A stretch of 64,000 nucleotides of DNA from an uncultured Ruminococcus sp. (GCA_902782445.1 CACZNC010000010.1:62001-126000), one strand, 5' to 3'; numbered from the stretch's first letter, positions 1 to 8,999 are shown. Notes: generated by a model from the sequence alone, not told the origin. Numbers and translations are program-made.

Positions 1-1065
1 TTCATCCACATGGTGTCCGCCTCGAGCGCCGCCTCCGCCGGGTATTTCTTCTCCCTCGACGAGCTGGGGTACATCGACCCGACGAAGCCCTGGTGGGACA
101 CCGACTGCGTGGACGCCTTCACGGTCGCCGGGCACATGAAGCTCCTCTGCGGGATGCTGCTGCCGAACGCGATGCTGCGCTCCTCCTGCATGGTCTTCAA
201 CAAGAACCGCTTCGACGACCACGGCCTCGAATACCCCTATTCCCAGGTGGACGCCGGCGAATGGACCCTCGACGCCCTCTATGAGATCACGAAGGACACC
301 ACCCGGGACGTCAACGGCGACGGCGAGATCAAGGAGACCGACGACTTCTACGGCCTGACCCAGTGGTACCTCGACAGCCCGTACTCCTTCTACTACGGCG
401 CGGGCGGGACCATCGTCACCAAGGACGCCGACGGGGTGCCGGTCCTGAACGCGGATCTCGAGAGGAACACCGCCATCTACGAGAAGATCTACAAGGTCGT
501 CATCGACAACAATTCCAACTACCACACGGATATCGCGACCTACGGCCGTTCCTACGACACCTTCAACGAAGGGCGCGCCCTGTTCTGCGAGGCGTCCCTG
601 TCCCATCTGAAAAACGACGGCTTCCGGGAGATGGAGGACGATTACGGCGTGCTTCCGATCCCGAAATACGACGCGGGCCAGAGCCAGTACATGAGCTTCG
701 TCAACGGCGCGGTGTCCATGCTGGTGGTCCCCTCCGTCTGCCCGGATCCCGAACGCACGGGCATCCTGCTGGAAGGTCTCGCCTCCGAATCCTGGCGCAA
801 CGTCTACGACGCCCTGTTCGAGATCACGGCGAAATCGAAATCCGCCCGGGACCCCGACTCCTCCCGCATGATGGACCTGGTCATGGCCAACCGCGTCTTC
901 GACCTCGGCTATTCCCACCTGTACAGCCAGGGCTGGGTGCAGTTCGTCCGGGACCTCCTCGCCAGCAAGTCCACCGACGTGGCCTCCATGTGGGCGAAGA
1001 ACGAAAAGATCATGAACAAGATGCTCGAAAAGGTCATCGAGGCGTACGAGAAGAACAACGAGTAA
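1..1065 (+). CDS. extracellular solute-binding protein (sugar ABC transporter type), 5'-truncated
   Basis: The reading frame is open from the first base to the TAA at 1063-1065, so the gene starts outside the window and the signal peptide is missing. The 350-odd visible residues match the C-terminal two thirds of the lipoprotein at 2245-3759: both share an EF-hand-like DVNGDG loop, a FNEGRALF/SDGRSLF-type segment, a DDYGV(L/V) motif and a terminal NRVFDL/NRSFDL helix. Such proteins capture oligosaccharides at the cell surface for an ABC importer. No permease or ATPase lies downstream, so any partner genes must be upstream or elsewhere. The family is inferred from the paralogue and general composition; the ligand cannot be predicted. 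Confidence 0.75.
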   Translation, partial: FIHMVSASSAASAGYFFSLDELGYIDPTKPWWDTDCVDAFTVAGHMKLLCGMLLPNAMLRSSCMVFNKNRFDDHGLEYPYSQVDAGEWTLDALYEITKDTTRDVNGDGEIKETDDFYGLTQWYLDSPYSFYYGAGGTIVTKDADGVPVLNADLERNTAIYEKIYKVVIDNNSNYHTDIATYGRSYDTFNEGRALFCEASLSHLKNDGFREMEDDYGVLPIPKYDAGQSQYMSFVNGAVSMLVVPSVCPDPERTGILLEGLASESWRNVYDALFEITAKSKSARDPDSSRMMDLVMANRVFDLGYSHLYSQGWVQFVRDLLASKSTDVASMWAKNEKIMNKMLEKVIEAYEKNNE

Positions 1066-1240
1066 GAAAGTTGGAAGCGGCTGGTGGCTAGTAGTTAGCA
1101 GACCGTCAGCCGGGATTCGCTGTGCAGCGACGGACAGTCTGTTTCACGTGAAGCAAGAGATTATTCCTTATTCCTCACTCCTCACTCCTAACTCCTCACT
1201 CGTCCTTCTACCCACTAGCCGCTTTTCACTAACAACTAAA
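1066..1240. repeat. degenerate heptamer tracts with one imperfect parS-like site
   Basis: Two kinds of 7-nt tract are visible: (g/t)gctagt-type units at about 1078-1105 and ctcact/ctaact-type units (cactcct, aactcct) at about 1166-1225. An imperfect parS-like 16-mer lies at 1140-1155. No gene or terminator was seen. Confidence 0.6.
1140..1155. other. parS-like site, one mismatch
   Basis: TGTTTCACGTGAAGCA differs from the Bacillus-type parS consensus TGTTTCACGTGAAACA at one base. Confidence 0.5.
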
Positions 1241-1255
1241 ACCGGAGGCTTTCCC

Positions 1256-1921
1256 ATGGTTACCGTGCGTTCTTCCCGCATCGAGGCGGATCCTTCGGGG
1301 TTCGTCGTTCTGGCGGAATTCATTCCCCACGTCATTCAGGAGATCCGGTATTATACCACCTACAATTTCATCGGCGACCGCATCGACGGGTACGAGGAGC
1401 CCTGCGCCCTTCTGACCGCCGAAGCCGCCCGCGCCCTCCGTTCCGCCGCCTCCGAACTGATCGTGCAGGGGTACCGGCTCAAGATCTTCGACGCCTACCG
1501 CCCCGCCTGCGCCGTCAGGCATTTCGCGCTCTGGGGGCTCGAGGATCAGGATATCCGCATGAAGCAGTATTTCTACCCGGATCTGGAAAAGCAGGAGCTG
1601 TTCTCGAAGGGCTATATCGCCACGAGATCCAGCCACAGCCGGGGGAGCGCGCTGGATCTCACCCTCTTCGACATGAAGACCGGGCGGGAGGCGGACATGG
1701 GCGGCCCCTTCGACTTTTTCGGCGAGATCTCCCACCCGGACTACCGGGGACCTTGCCTTACCGACGAGCAATATGACAACCGGATGATTCTCCGGCGCGC
1801 CATGGTCCGCTGCGGCTTCGAGCCCTACGAATGCGAATGGTGGCACTTCCGCCTCGCCGACGAACCGTACCCGGAGACGTATTTTGAGTTTCCAATCTCG
1901 GCAAAGTACCTGAGAAAGTGA
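1256..1921 (+). CDS. D-alanyl-D-alanine dipeptidase, VanX/DdpX family (peptidase M15D)
   Basis: A 221-residue zinc dipeptidase predicted to hydrolyse D-Ala-D-Ala. The M15 signature is complete: SSHSRGSALD (residues 125-134; zinc ligands H127 and D134), EWWH (194-197; catalytic E194, zinc ligand H197), and the substrate-binding Arg in DAYRP (R82). The ATG at 1256 is chosen because GGAGG sits 7 nt upstream at 1244-1248; the 36 in-frame codons before it run through repeat DNA. VanX enzymes are about 200 residues, so this is full length. No vanH or vanA-like ligase is nearby, so peptidoglycan recycling or use of D-Ala is likelier than glycopeptide resistance. It lies between two solute-binding protein genes. 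Confidence 0.88.
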   Translation: MVTVRSSRIEADPSGFVVLAEFIPHVIQEIRYYTTYNFIGDRIDGYEEPCALLTAEAARALRSAASELIVQGYRLKIFDAYRPACAVRHFALWGLEDQDIRMKQYFYPDLEKQELFSKGYIATRSSHSRGSALDLTLFDMKTGREADMGGPFDFFGEISHPDYRGPCLTDEQYDNRMILRRAMVRCGFEPYECEWWHFRLADEPYPETYFEFPISAKYLRK

Positions 1922-2160
1922 GGAGGGAGGAGCGGCTGGGAGCGGCTGGGAGTGGCTGGTCGTTAGTGGCTAGCGGCTGGTAGAACCGTCCTCATTCCTA
2001 ATTTCCGTCCCCTGGCAAACCCAAACACAGATTCCTCCGTCAGGCTGTATCGGCTCGGCGGGGTTTTTGATTTCATGCGGAAGCGGAGGAAATGTAAAAA
2101 ATCTGTTAAACCAGAGGAAAATGCACGGATCCTGCACGGTTTTTTCTTCACCCGACGGGG
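1922..2160. repeat. intergenic heptamer tract (ggctggg/gtggcta type)
   Basis: Degenerate 7-nt units of the ggctggg and tagtggc type run from about 1922 to 1985, followed by unstructured sequence up to the promoter at 2170. No gene seen. Confidence 0.55.
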
Positions 2161-2166
2161 TTTTTG

Positions 2167-2175
2167 TGGTATAAT
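2167..2175 (+). promoter_or_regulatory. extended -10 promoter for the solute-binding lipoprotein
   Basis: TGGTATAAT gives an extended -10 with TATAAT at 2170-2175; the -35 region is weak (T/C-rich around 2144-2150). The start codon follows 70 nt later. Confidence 0.6.
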
Positions 2176-2244
2176 GAAGCGAATTCCAGGCGGGGACGAA
2201 ACCTGCCGGATCCCGATACGCTTTTTCGCGGGAAAGGAATCAAG

Positions 2245-3759
2245 ATGAACCGAATGAAAAAAACGCTTGCCCTGACGCTCTCCCTGCTCATGCTCCTGCC
2301 GGCGTTCGCAAGCTGCGGGGAGTCTGCCGAAAACGCGGACGAGCCGGCTGTCGAGAACGCCGTACCCGAAGCGGAAAACCCCTCCGCTGAAGGCAGCGGG
2401 GAGGCAGAGGAGGAGACCGAATCCCCCACCGCCCGCTGGGACGCCGTCGCTAAGCCCGACCTCGGCGGCATGGATATCGTCGCCACCACCAACGACTTCG
2501 ACTCCAATTTCTATAACGTCCTAGACTGGGACGAGACCAGCGGCGACGGGCTGAAAGACGCGATGTACAACCGCAACAGGGCCGTGGAAAGCGCTCTCGA
2601 CTGCAAGTTCACCGTGGTCTACGGAGGCGGGACCTCCATCCTTGAACAGTCCGCCCGGAGCGGGAGCGGGGACGTGGATTTCGCCTACAACCTCGTCAGC
2701 GCGGGCGGGGGGCTGCTCCAGAAGGGCATCCTCGCGCCGTTCAACATGCTCGACAACATCGACATGACGAAGCCCTACTGGGATCAGGGCGCCCAGAAAT
2801 ACTTGAAGATCCTCGGCAAGATGTACTTCGGCTTCGTGGACTTCGGCTTCGACCACTACGACTCCCTCGCCGTGCTCTTCTACAACGGCAAGATCGTCAC
2901 CGACTATCAGCTCGACGACCCCCAGGAACTGGTGCTGGAGGACACCTGGACCATTGACAGGATGGCCTCCATGCTCGATCAGGTCCTGACGGACGTGAAC
3001 GGCGACGGGAAATACACCCTCGCGGACGACGTCCTCGGCCTGACGGGGCGGGAATACTGGTTCCAGCCCTTCCTCAACCGCTCCGGGGAATATCTCGTGA
3101 CCTGGAACGAGCAGGACGGAGAGTTCATCCTCCACATGATGGACGACCGGTTCGTGCGGGTGTCCGAGGCGATCTCCGCGATCTACGGCGAGCAGAACAA
3201 GGCCACCGACTTCTCCGACTACGACAAGGGCCGCATCGCGTTCTCCGACGGCCGGTCCCTCTTCTACTCCCGGCTTCTCGGCGACTTCCGCCAGCTGCGG
3301 GAGGTGGAGGACGATTACGGCGTCGTGTGCTTCCCGCGGTACAGCGAGGAGATCGGCGATTCCTCCTATTTCGTGAAGAACCCCACCACCCTCTACCTTC
3401 CCACGGTGGTCTGCGACACCAACGGGGACGGGAAGCAGGACTACGACGAGATCGGCGTCTTCCTCGAAGCGGAGGGAGCCTACACCTACGACCACACCCT
3501 TGACGTCTACCTCGAGACCACCGTCATCGGCAAGGGGATGCGCGACGAGAAATCCGCCGACATGGTCCGGCTCATGATGAAGAACCGCTCCTTCGACCTC
3601 TGCGAAGCCTTCAGCCTCCACGACGTGATGGACATCTACCGCGGCTGCATCATCAAGAACGAGGGCCTCGCCTCCGGGGAAGCAAAGGCGAAGAAGATGT
3701 TCGACAAGCTGACCGATAAGATCGTGAAGAAGATCCAGGAATTTGACGAGGGGAACTGA
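2245..3759 (+). CDS. extracellular solute-binding lipoprotein (family 1-like)
   Basis: A 504-residue exported lipoprotein. The N terminus has Lys/Arg residues, a Leu-rich core and a lipobox FASC, so the mature protein starts at Cys (about residue 23) and is anchored in the membrane. An acidic low-complexity linker (residues 25-60) precedes the binding domain. Two EF-hand-like loops, DVNGDGKYTLAD and DTNGDGKQDYDE, suggest structural calcium. ATG 2245 follows GGAAAGGAAT; ATG 2254 is an in-frame alternative. It is a paralogue of the truncated gene at the left edge. It would deliver a carbohydrate to an ABC importer, but no permease or ATPase gene adjoins it. Confidence 0.8.
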   Translation: MNRMKKTLALTLSLLMLLPAFASCGESAENADEPAVENAVPEAENPSAEGSGEAEEETESPTARWDAVAKPDLGGMDIVATTNDFDSNFYNVLDWDETSGDGLKDAMYNRNRAVESALDCKFTVVYGGGTSILEQSARSGSGDVDFAYNLVSAGGGLLQKGILAPFNMLDNIDMTKPYWDQGAQKYLKILGKMYFGFVDFGFDHYDSLAVLFYNGKIVTDYQLDDPQELVLEDTWTIDRMASMLDQVLTDVNGDGKYTLADDVLGLTGREYWFQPFLNRSGEYLVTWNEQDGEFILHMMDDRFVRVSEAISAIYGEQNKATDFSDYDKGRIAFSDGRSLFYSRLLGDFRQLREVEDDYGVVCFPRYSEEIGDSSYFVKNPTTLYLPTVVCDTNGDGKQDYDEIGVFLEAEGAYTYDHTLDVYLETTVIGKGMRDEKSADMVRLMMKNRSFDLCEAFSLHDVMDIYRGCIIKNEGLASGEAKAKKMFDKLTDKIVKKIQEFDEGN

Positions 3760-3771
3760 TGCTGTTTCCCC

Positions 3772-4085
3772 TGTATGAAGCTGACTTCATGGGTTTTGAT
3801 CGCAATATGTAGAATGCGAACGACGGGGTGGGAATGCTATATATCCAAACATGACTCGGGCCATCCCACCCCCGAGAATCCCCTTTGGGAATTCTCGCAT
3901 ACGTCAGCCGTAACATTGAGCTCGCGTGCGATAACTCTGATAAGGTTGGATGACTATATGGGGGTACGGACACAGACTGAACGAAATGACAGCAGCCTTG
4001 TCCTGCCCCAGTTGAAGTTTCTTGCCGCTGAACTTGTTCAGCAGGGCTTCATTTTCAAAGAAGCCGCGTAACTCCTTAGAAGGGA
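3772..4085 (-). repeat. family-2 intergenic repeat (CTGAAC hairpin family), longest copy
   Basis: Read on the minus strand from 4085, the sequence matches the repeats at 19372, 34790 and 46171: a GGCTTC/GAAGCC hairpin, then GCTGAAC-AA-GTTCAGC, then conserved segments around AACCTTATCAGAGTTATCG and a closing AAACCCAT. This copy replaces the small ACAATC/GATTGT hairpin of other copies with a larger structured insert holding GAGAATTCCC/GGGATTCTC and GGTGGGA/TTCCCACC pairings. Reading frames through it are repeat-derived and not credible genes. Confidence 0.75.
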
Positions 4086-4096
4086 TAGAGTATGAC

Positions 4097-4930
4097 ATGA
4101 AAAAACGCATCGTGACGACGACGGCGGTGTTCGACCCGGGATATCCCGCGCACAAGGCGGCCAAGCGGCTGGCGGGACTGGGATTCGAAGCCCTCGACAT
4201 GGCCCTCGACTACTGGACGGGTCCGGGTTCCCCCTTCCTCGGGGACGATTATCTCGCGTGGGCGGCGTCCCTCGGGGAGCGGGCGGAGAAGATCGGCGTC
4301 CCCTACACCCATTCCCACGCGCCGGGGCAGGCCGGTGGGGATCCGGTGATCGGGCGGTCCATCGAAACGGCCTCCGCGCTCGGGGCGAAATACATGGTCC
4401 TGCACCCCATCTTCCGCATGAAGGACGAGGGGGGAGAAATGCGGGACATTGAAGACGCCGGGACCTTCATCCGCGTCAACGCCGAGGCCCTGAAGCCCTG
4501 GGTGGAGCTCGCGGAGAAGAAGGGCGTCGTGATCCTGTCCGAAAACCTCCTCTGGGGCGCGTCGAAGGACCCCCGGATCATCGCGGAGCTCGTGAAGGAG
4601 GTCGGATCGGAGAATTTCGGCTGGTGCTTTGACACCGGGCACGCCAACTGCTTCGGCATCCGGCCGGGGATCCTGCGGGAATGCGCGGCGGTTCCCCTGT
4701 CCCTGCACCTCCAGGACAACCGCGGGGACGGCCGGGACGACCACATGATCCCCGGGGACGGCACGATCGACTGGGACGCCGTCTGCTCCGTCCTGAAGGA
4801 GATCGGATACCGGGGCGACTGCGTCCTCGAAGCCCATCACCAGAGCCTCGACGCGCCGGACGAAGAGCGGGACGCCATTCTCGCGCGGCTCCTCGTTCAG
4901 GCGAAAATTTTGCGGGAAAAACTGTCGTAA
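4097..4930 (+). CDS. sugar phosphate isomerase/epimerase-type TIM barrel
   Basis: A 277-residue soluble protein of the xylose isomerase-like TIM-barrel superfamily. Likely metal and substrate residues lie on successive strands: HSHAPG, VLHP, ILSENL, CFDTGHANCFG, LHLQDNRG...DHMIPGDG and LEAHH. These proteins isomerise or epimerise sugars or inositol derivatives in the cytoplasm; the exact substrate is unknown. ATG 4097 is preferred because upstream in-frame codons come from the neighbouring repeat; a weak AGAAGGGA lies upstream. The SLH gene begins 22 nt downstream, so the two are probably co-transcribed. Confidence 0.78.
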   Translation: MKKRIVTTTAVFDPGYPAHKAAKRLAGLGFEALDMALDYWTGPGSPFLGDDYLAWAASLGERAEKIGVPYTHSHAPGQAGGDPVIGRSIETASALGAKYMVLHPIFRMKDEGGEMRDIEDAGTFIRVNAEALKPWVELAEKKGVVILSENLLWGASKDPRIIAELVKEVGSENFGWCFDTGHANCFGIRPGILRECAAVPLSLHLQDNRGDGRDDHMIPGDGTIDWDAVCSVLKEIGYRGDCVLEAHHQSLDAPDEERDAILARLLVQAKILREKLS

Positions 4931-4951
4931 TACGAAAGGAAAGAAATCACC

Positions 4952-6376
4952 ATGAAAAAAAGCATCTTCACCGTGTTTCTGGCCCTCCTCCTCTGCGCGC
5001 TGACCGCCGTTTCGGTTTCCGCCGCGGAGCTGACCTTCGAAGACGTCACCGAGGACAAGTGGTACTACGCGGACGTCCTCACCGCCGTGGAAGCGGGACT
5101 GGTCAACGGACGGAGCGAGACCGCCTTCTGCCCGGAGGAAAACCTCACCGCCGCGGAAGCCGTCAAGCTCGCCGCCTGCATGCGTCAGCTGGTGACCGAG
5201 GGCAAAGTGACCCTCGAAAACGGGGATCCGTGGTATCAGACCTATGCCGACTACGCCCGTGAAAACGGCATCATCGACGAGGATCCCGTCTGGAACGAGC
5301 CCATGACCCGGGCCGACTACATGGGGATCTTCGCCCGCGCCCTGCCCGACGAAAACCTCGCCCCGATCAACGAGATCCCCGAAGGCTCCCTCCCGGACGT
5401 CCCGGCGGATCATTTCCACGCGGCGGGGATCTACAAGCTCGCCCGGGCCGGAGTGGTGCAGGGGGACAACGACCGCAACGTCAAGCCGGACAGCCTCGTC
5501 CGCCGGTGCGAAGTCGCCGCCATCCTCACCCGCATGGTCTTCCCGGAGACCCGGATCACCTTCGAAGCTCCCGCACAGCAGCAGGTGCAGAAGGAGATCT
5601 ACCCGAACAGCTACGTCGGCCTCTGGAGCGATCCGCAGTTCGGCCGCGCCACCGTGAAGATCCTCCCCTCCGCCGAAGAGGGAAAGTATGAGATCACGAT
5701 CGTCTGGGGCGACAGCGCGTCCTCCTCCGGGGAGTGGAACATGAAAGCCGCCTTCGATCCCGGGACCGGGAAAATGGCCTATGAAAACGGGACCATGGCC
5801 CTCGTCACCTACGATGAGACCGGCAAGGCCGTCTCCTCCGAGGAGCGCTGGAACGACGCCGCGGGTTATTTCCTCTTCGACGCCGACGGCAAGCTGACCT
5901 GGGACGACAGCCGCGAGGAGAGAAGCCGCGAGTTCAGCCTCGAAAGAGTCGTCTTGCCCGCCTCCTCCGCTCCCACCGCGGAAGAGCTGACCGAGAGCTT
6001 CTTCGGGGTGATCGGCTCCATCGCCCCCGGGACGGCGGGATCCTCCCTCAGACAGGCCAAAGCCGCCGCGGACGTGATGGACTTCGCCGCGAAGCGTCAG
6101 ATCTGGACCGTGGACAACGAAGCCCTGCGCGCGAACATCCTCGCCGCCTGGGAGGCCATGAGCAAGGACGAGCAGTCCGCCTTTGACGAGAGCTTCATCC
6201 CGGTCCTGAGCCTCATGCGCGACGCCCTCGCCGACTGGGAGACGAACAAGCCCCTCTTCGAAGACGCCGGAGTCCTCGAACTTATGGAAGCCCTCCGCGC
6301 CGATCCCTCCGCCAAGCTGTCCTGGGACGCCCTCACGGGGAACACGCTGACGATGGGAAACTCCACTGGGGAGTGA
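4952..6376 (+). CDS. SLH-domain surface protein
   Basis: A 474-residue exported protein. Residues 1-25 form a signal peptide ending at AAE. Three SLH modules follow: about 30-80 (FEDVTEDKWYY start), 90-140 and 150-205 (LPDVPADHFHAAGIYKLARAG). SLH modules bind pyruvylated secondary wall polymer, so the protein sits at the cell surface. Residues 215-474 carry no domain I recognise; they are rich in charged residues and include FGVIGS and helical C-terminal segments. A GAAAGGAAAG ribosome site precedes ATG 4952. The csaB-like gene at 21628-23991 would make the anchoring polymer. Confidence 0.85.
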   Translation: MKKSIFTVFLALLLCALTAVSVSAAELTFEDVTEDKWYYADVLTAVEAGLVNGRSETAFCPEENLTAAEAVKLAACMRQLVTEGKVTLENGDPWYQTYADYARENGIIDEDPVWNEPMTRADYMGIFARALPDENLAPINEIPEGSLPDVPADHFHAAGIYKLARAGVVQGDNDRNVKPDSLVRRCEVAAILTRMVFPETRITFEAPAQQQVQKEIYPNSYVGLWSDPQFGRATVKILPSAEEGKYEITIVWGDSASSSGEWNMKAAFDPGTGKMAYENGTMALVTYDETGKAVSSEERWNDAAGYFLFDADGKLTWDDSREERSREFSLERVVLPASSAPTAEELTESFFGVIGSIAPGTAGSSLRQAKAAADVMDFAAKRQIWTVDNEALRANILAAWEAMSKDEQSAFDESFIPVLSLMRDALADWETNKPLFEDAGVLELMEALRADPSAKLSWDALTGNTLTMGNSTGE

Positions 6377-6480
6377 TTAGCGGCCAGCGGGTAGTAGCTA
6401 GTAGACGAGTTAGGAGTGAATGAGAAGTTAGGAATTCAGAATTCAGAATTATGAATTATGAATTGTGAATTTGGGACGGC
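6377..6480. repeat. heptamer tracts (tagtagc, aggagtt and gaattca types)
   Basis: Three degenerate 7-nt families follow one another: agcggcc/gtagtag units, then gagttag/gagtgaa units, then gaattca-gaattca-gaattat-gaattat-gaattgt units at about 6431-6470. Confidence 0.6.
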
Positions 6481-6503
6481 TTGCTTCGGCTCCTGACTGA
6501 AAG

Positions 6504-6549
6504 AAAAATCGTTCGGAATGACCTTGACGATCACGCCGGACGATTTTTG
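6504..6549 (+). terminator. rho-independent terminator of the SLH gene
   Basis: AAAATCGTtCGG pairs with CCGgACGATTTT across a 20-nt loop, followed by TTTTTGTTTT. Similar CGTTCGG-type terminators occur at 35014-35052 and 48830-48864. Confidence 0.65.
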
Positions 6550-6564
6550 TTTTGCGGGGGGGAT

Positions 6565-6580
6565 TGTTTCACATGAAACA
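6565..6580. other. parS-like site, one mismatch
   Basis: TGTTTCACATGAAACA, one mismatch to the parS consensus, just beyond the terminator T-tract. Confidence 0.5.
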
Positions 6581-6628
6581 TTCTTCCGAAATATCGGCCG
6601 CCGCACGCCCCGTTCCGCCTCCAGCTTG

Positions 6629-6754
6629 TCATTCTGACGCACCGACGCAGTCGTGCGCACCAACGCAGTTGTGCTGTCAGCGAAGAATCTCCCAGCTTCA
6701 AGGCCAACCCATCCTTCACGTGCGGAGATTCTTCGTCGCAGGCTCCTCAGAATG
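6629..6754. repeat. CATTCTGA inverted repeat, copy 1
   Basis: Outer arms CATTCTGA and TCAGAATG and inner arms GAAGAATCTCC and GGAGATTCTTC bracket a conserved spacer (caaggccaaccc). It sits between two parS-type sites, as in the other composite elements. Confidence 0.7.
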
Positions 6755-6770
6755 TGTTTCACGTGAAACA
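6755..6770. other. parS site, perfect consensus
   Basis: Exact TGTTTCACGTGAAACA, abutting the left end of a forward arm. Confidence 0.8.
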
Positions 6771-7070
6771 GTGTCCCGAAAACATGGATATACTTGATCC
6801 GCGCGGGGGTGGACGGTCAGATCCCGCCATACGGAAACGCGACAACGCCGAATGCGCGCCTGAATCTCTGCCGGAGGCCGCAGGATTTATCCTGCGCATG
6901 TTTCAGCTGCACGACCGGCGATCAAGCGTGGTTGGCTCCATGTTCAGGCTCGTCCGGCTTGTATCTTTCAAAATGCGCGGGGATCGCTTCATTTATGGGC
7001 TGAACGACCGCGCGTTCCGACGCCGAATCCTTTTCCCTCCCAAAAAACCGTAAATCCCGCGCATTACGAA
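6771..7070 (+). repeat. structured 'arm' repeat, forward copy F1
   Basis: Conserved landmarks in order: gatc-cgcgcggg, cagatcccgcc, aacgccgaatgcgcgcctgaa, the TT-loop hairpin GCAGGAT-TT-ATCCTGC (6880-6895), ggttggctccatgtt, cgcgcggggatcgc, and cgcgcgttcc near the end. Its distal end lies about 20 nt beyond the 3' end of the GH35 gene. Confidence 0.75.
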
Positions 7071-7091
7071 CCCCCGCTTCGGACGAGCCTT

Positions 7092-8852
7092 TTATCCGAG
7101 GTCAGGCGTGTCCGTGAACACGATCGAATTCCTGTCACTGGAATCCATTTCAAAGACGACGATCTCGTTCTTTCCGGATCTGAGCATCGGGGCGGGGCAG
7201 TAGAGGGTCTTCTGGGGACCGGCGTCGTTGTAGTACCGGCCGAGGTTGAAGCCGTTCACCGCGACGAATCCGTGGTGGAACCCGTCGAGGCGGATGAAGG
7301 TGTCCTTCGGCTCTCCGACGATCTCGAGGGTCCCGCGGATGAAGGAGGATTTTTTCACGCCCCCGCCCGTCTTCGGAGAGAAGGGGATCCGCGCAAGCTG
7401 CTCCGCCGTCATGGCGAGGGGGGTCATTTCCCAGCCGTAGTGGTTCTGCTGGCCGAAGCGGATGCCGACCATGCCTTTCCGGTCGTTCATCTCGGGACCG
7501 TAGTTGATCCGGCCCATGTTCTCGACGAGGATGTCCATCTTCACCTGCTCGTCCCGGGAGAGCTCCACCGTCACCCTGTCCTCCCGGCGGCTCCGCTCAT
7601 AGAGGCCCTTCGGTTCGCCGTCCATGAAGACGACGGCCCGGTCGTGGATCGCGTCGGCGCGGAGGACCATTTCCTCCCGCGGGCCCTTCACGACCGTGGA
7701 ATAGAGCGTGAAGCCCCAGTTCTGTCCGATCTGTTCCTGATACTTCGGGGCGGCGGAGCGGACGGGATCGGCCATCTTCGGGGCGGCGTCGAGGACGAAG
7801 CACTCCTCCGTCAGATCGACCTTTCCGTAGGCCGCTTTTTCGCTGTTTTTCACCGTGAGGGGCGGGAGGGGACCGAAGAACTCCTCGATGATCTTCCGCA
7901 CCGCGTGATACGCAGGGGTCAGATCCCCCGCCTCGGACAGGAGGGCGTTGTAGTCGTAGCTCGTGATGGTGGGCTCGTACTTGCCGCCGTGGTTCGCGCC
8001 GTTCATGAAGCCGAAATTGGTGCCGCCGTGGAACATGTAGAAATTCAGGGACGCGCCGCTTTCGAGCATGTCCCGGAACAGGCCCGCGATCTCCTCCGGC
8101 TCCCGGACGTGGTGCTGTTCGTACCAGTGATCGAACCAGCCGACCCAGTACTCGCCGCACATCTTCGGCTGATCGGGGCGGAATTTTTCGAGCATGGCGA
8201 AGTTCTCCTTCGGATGGGAACCGAAATTCGCCACGCAGAGGTGATCCGGGAGGGTCCCGCCGCCGAGCATCCACCAGCAGGCCCCGTCGGAGGTGAAGAG
8301 GGTGACGTCGACGCCGCACTCCCTGTATATGTCCTCCACCGCCCGGAGGTATTCCTTGTCGTTGCCGTAGGAGCCGTACTCGTTTTCGATCTGGACCATG
8401 ACGATGTTCCCGCCGTTGGTGGACAGCCGGGGAGTGAGCTGTTCGAAGAGGGCGTGATAGTAGCGCCGGACCTTTTCGATGAAGAGCGGGTCGGCGCACC
8501 GGATGTTCATGTCCCCGTATTTGAGGAGCCACGCGGGCAGTCCGCCGAATTCCCATTCCGAGCAGATATAGGGCCCCGGCCGCAGGATCATGTTCAGCCC
8601 GAGGGAGGCCGCCTCGTCCGCGTAAGCCGCCACGTCGAGCATCCCCGAGAAATCGAAGACGCCCTCCTCCGGCTCGTGGAGATTCCAGCAGGTGTAGGTC
8701 TCGACGGTGTTGAAGCCGCACTCCTTGAGCTTCGTCAGCCGGTCCCGCCAGTACTCCCGCGGGATGCGGAAATAGTGCATCGCCCCGGAGACGACGGTAT
8801 AGGGTTTGCCGTCCATCAGAAAGTTTTTCGTGTCGTAGGTGAGAATGCCCAT
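7092..8852 (-). CDS. beta-galactosidase, glycoside hydrolase family 35
   Basis: A 586-residue enzyme predicted to release terminal beta-galactose. The N-terminal TIM barrel carries the family signature GPYICSEWEFGGLPAW (residues 93-108), the acid/base in QIENEYG (E158) and the nucleophile in MCGEYWVGWFDHW (E234). C-terminal beta domains (about 390-580) include GFVAVNGFNLGRYY, typical of bacterial GH35 enzymes, which are about 590 residues. No signal peptide is present, so it probably acts on imported oligosaccharide in the cytoplasm. GGAGG lies before the ATG. It is a single-gene unit with its own promoter, flanked on both sides by arm repeats. Confidence 0.93.
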   Translation of the reverse strand: MGILTYDTKNFLMDGKPYTVVSGAMHYFRIPREYWRDRLTKLKECGFNTVETYTCWNLHEPEEGVFDFSGMLDVAAYADEAASLGLNMILRPGPYICSEWEFGGLPAWLLKYGDMNIRCADPLFIEKVRRYYHALFEQLTPRLSTNGGNIVMVQIENEYGSYGNDKEYLRAVEDIYRECGVDVTLFTSDGACWWMLGGGTLPDHLCVANFGSHPKENFAMLEKFRPDQPKMCGEYWVGWFDHWYEQHHVREPEEIAGLFRDMLESGASLNFYMFHGGTNFGFMNGANHGGKYEPTITSYDYNALLSEAGDLTPAYHAVRKIIEEFFGPLPPLTVKNSEKAAYGKVDLTEECFVLDAAPKMADPVRSAAPKYQEQIGQNWGFTLYSTVVKGPREEMVLRADAIHDRAVVFMDGEPKGLYERSRREDRVTVELSRDEQVKMDILVENMGRINYGPEMNDRKGMVGIRFGQQNHYGWEMTPLAMTAEQLARIPFSPKTGGGVKKSSFIRGTLEIVGEPKDTFIRLDGFHHGFVAVNGFNLGRYYNDAGPQKTLYCPAPMLRSGKNEIVVFEMDSSDRNSIVFTDTPDLG

Positions 8853-8885
8853 TTTGTTCCTCCGATGATCTGTCGTTCCGGGTCC

Positions 8886-8914
8886 AGTTTACCATATTTC
8901 GGGGAAGAATGCAA
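8886..8914 (-). promoter_or_regulatory. sigma-A promoter for the GH35 gene
   Basis: On the minus strand, TTGCAT (8909-8914) and TAAACT (8886-8891) are 17 nt apart, 34 nt upstream of the ATG. Confidence 0.6.
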
Positions 8915-8924
8915 GGGGGAGTTG

Positions 8925-8999
8925 TTGGGTGGGAGTGGTTAGGGGTTAGTAGAACGAGTGAGGAGTGAGGAGTTAGGAGTGAGATTCAGAATTCGGGAT
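8925..8999. repeat. heptamer tract
   Basis: gttgggt/gagtggt/taggggt units pass into gagtgag/gagttag/gagtgag units and end in an agattcagaattc segment. Confidence 0.55.

Noticed and set aside
1256-1921. Vancomycin-resistance locus based on the VanX-family gene
   Set aside because: No vanH, vanA-type ligase or vanRS genes adjoin it; VanX-family enzymes also occur as housekeeping dipeptidases.
4022-4096. N-terminal extension of the TIM-barrel protein
   Set aside because: Translated from repeat DNA; the same peptide appears from the repeats near other genes, so the start is at 4097.
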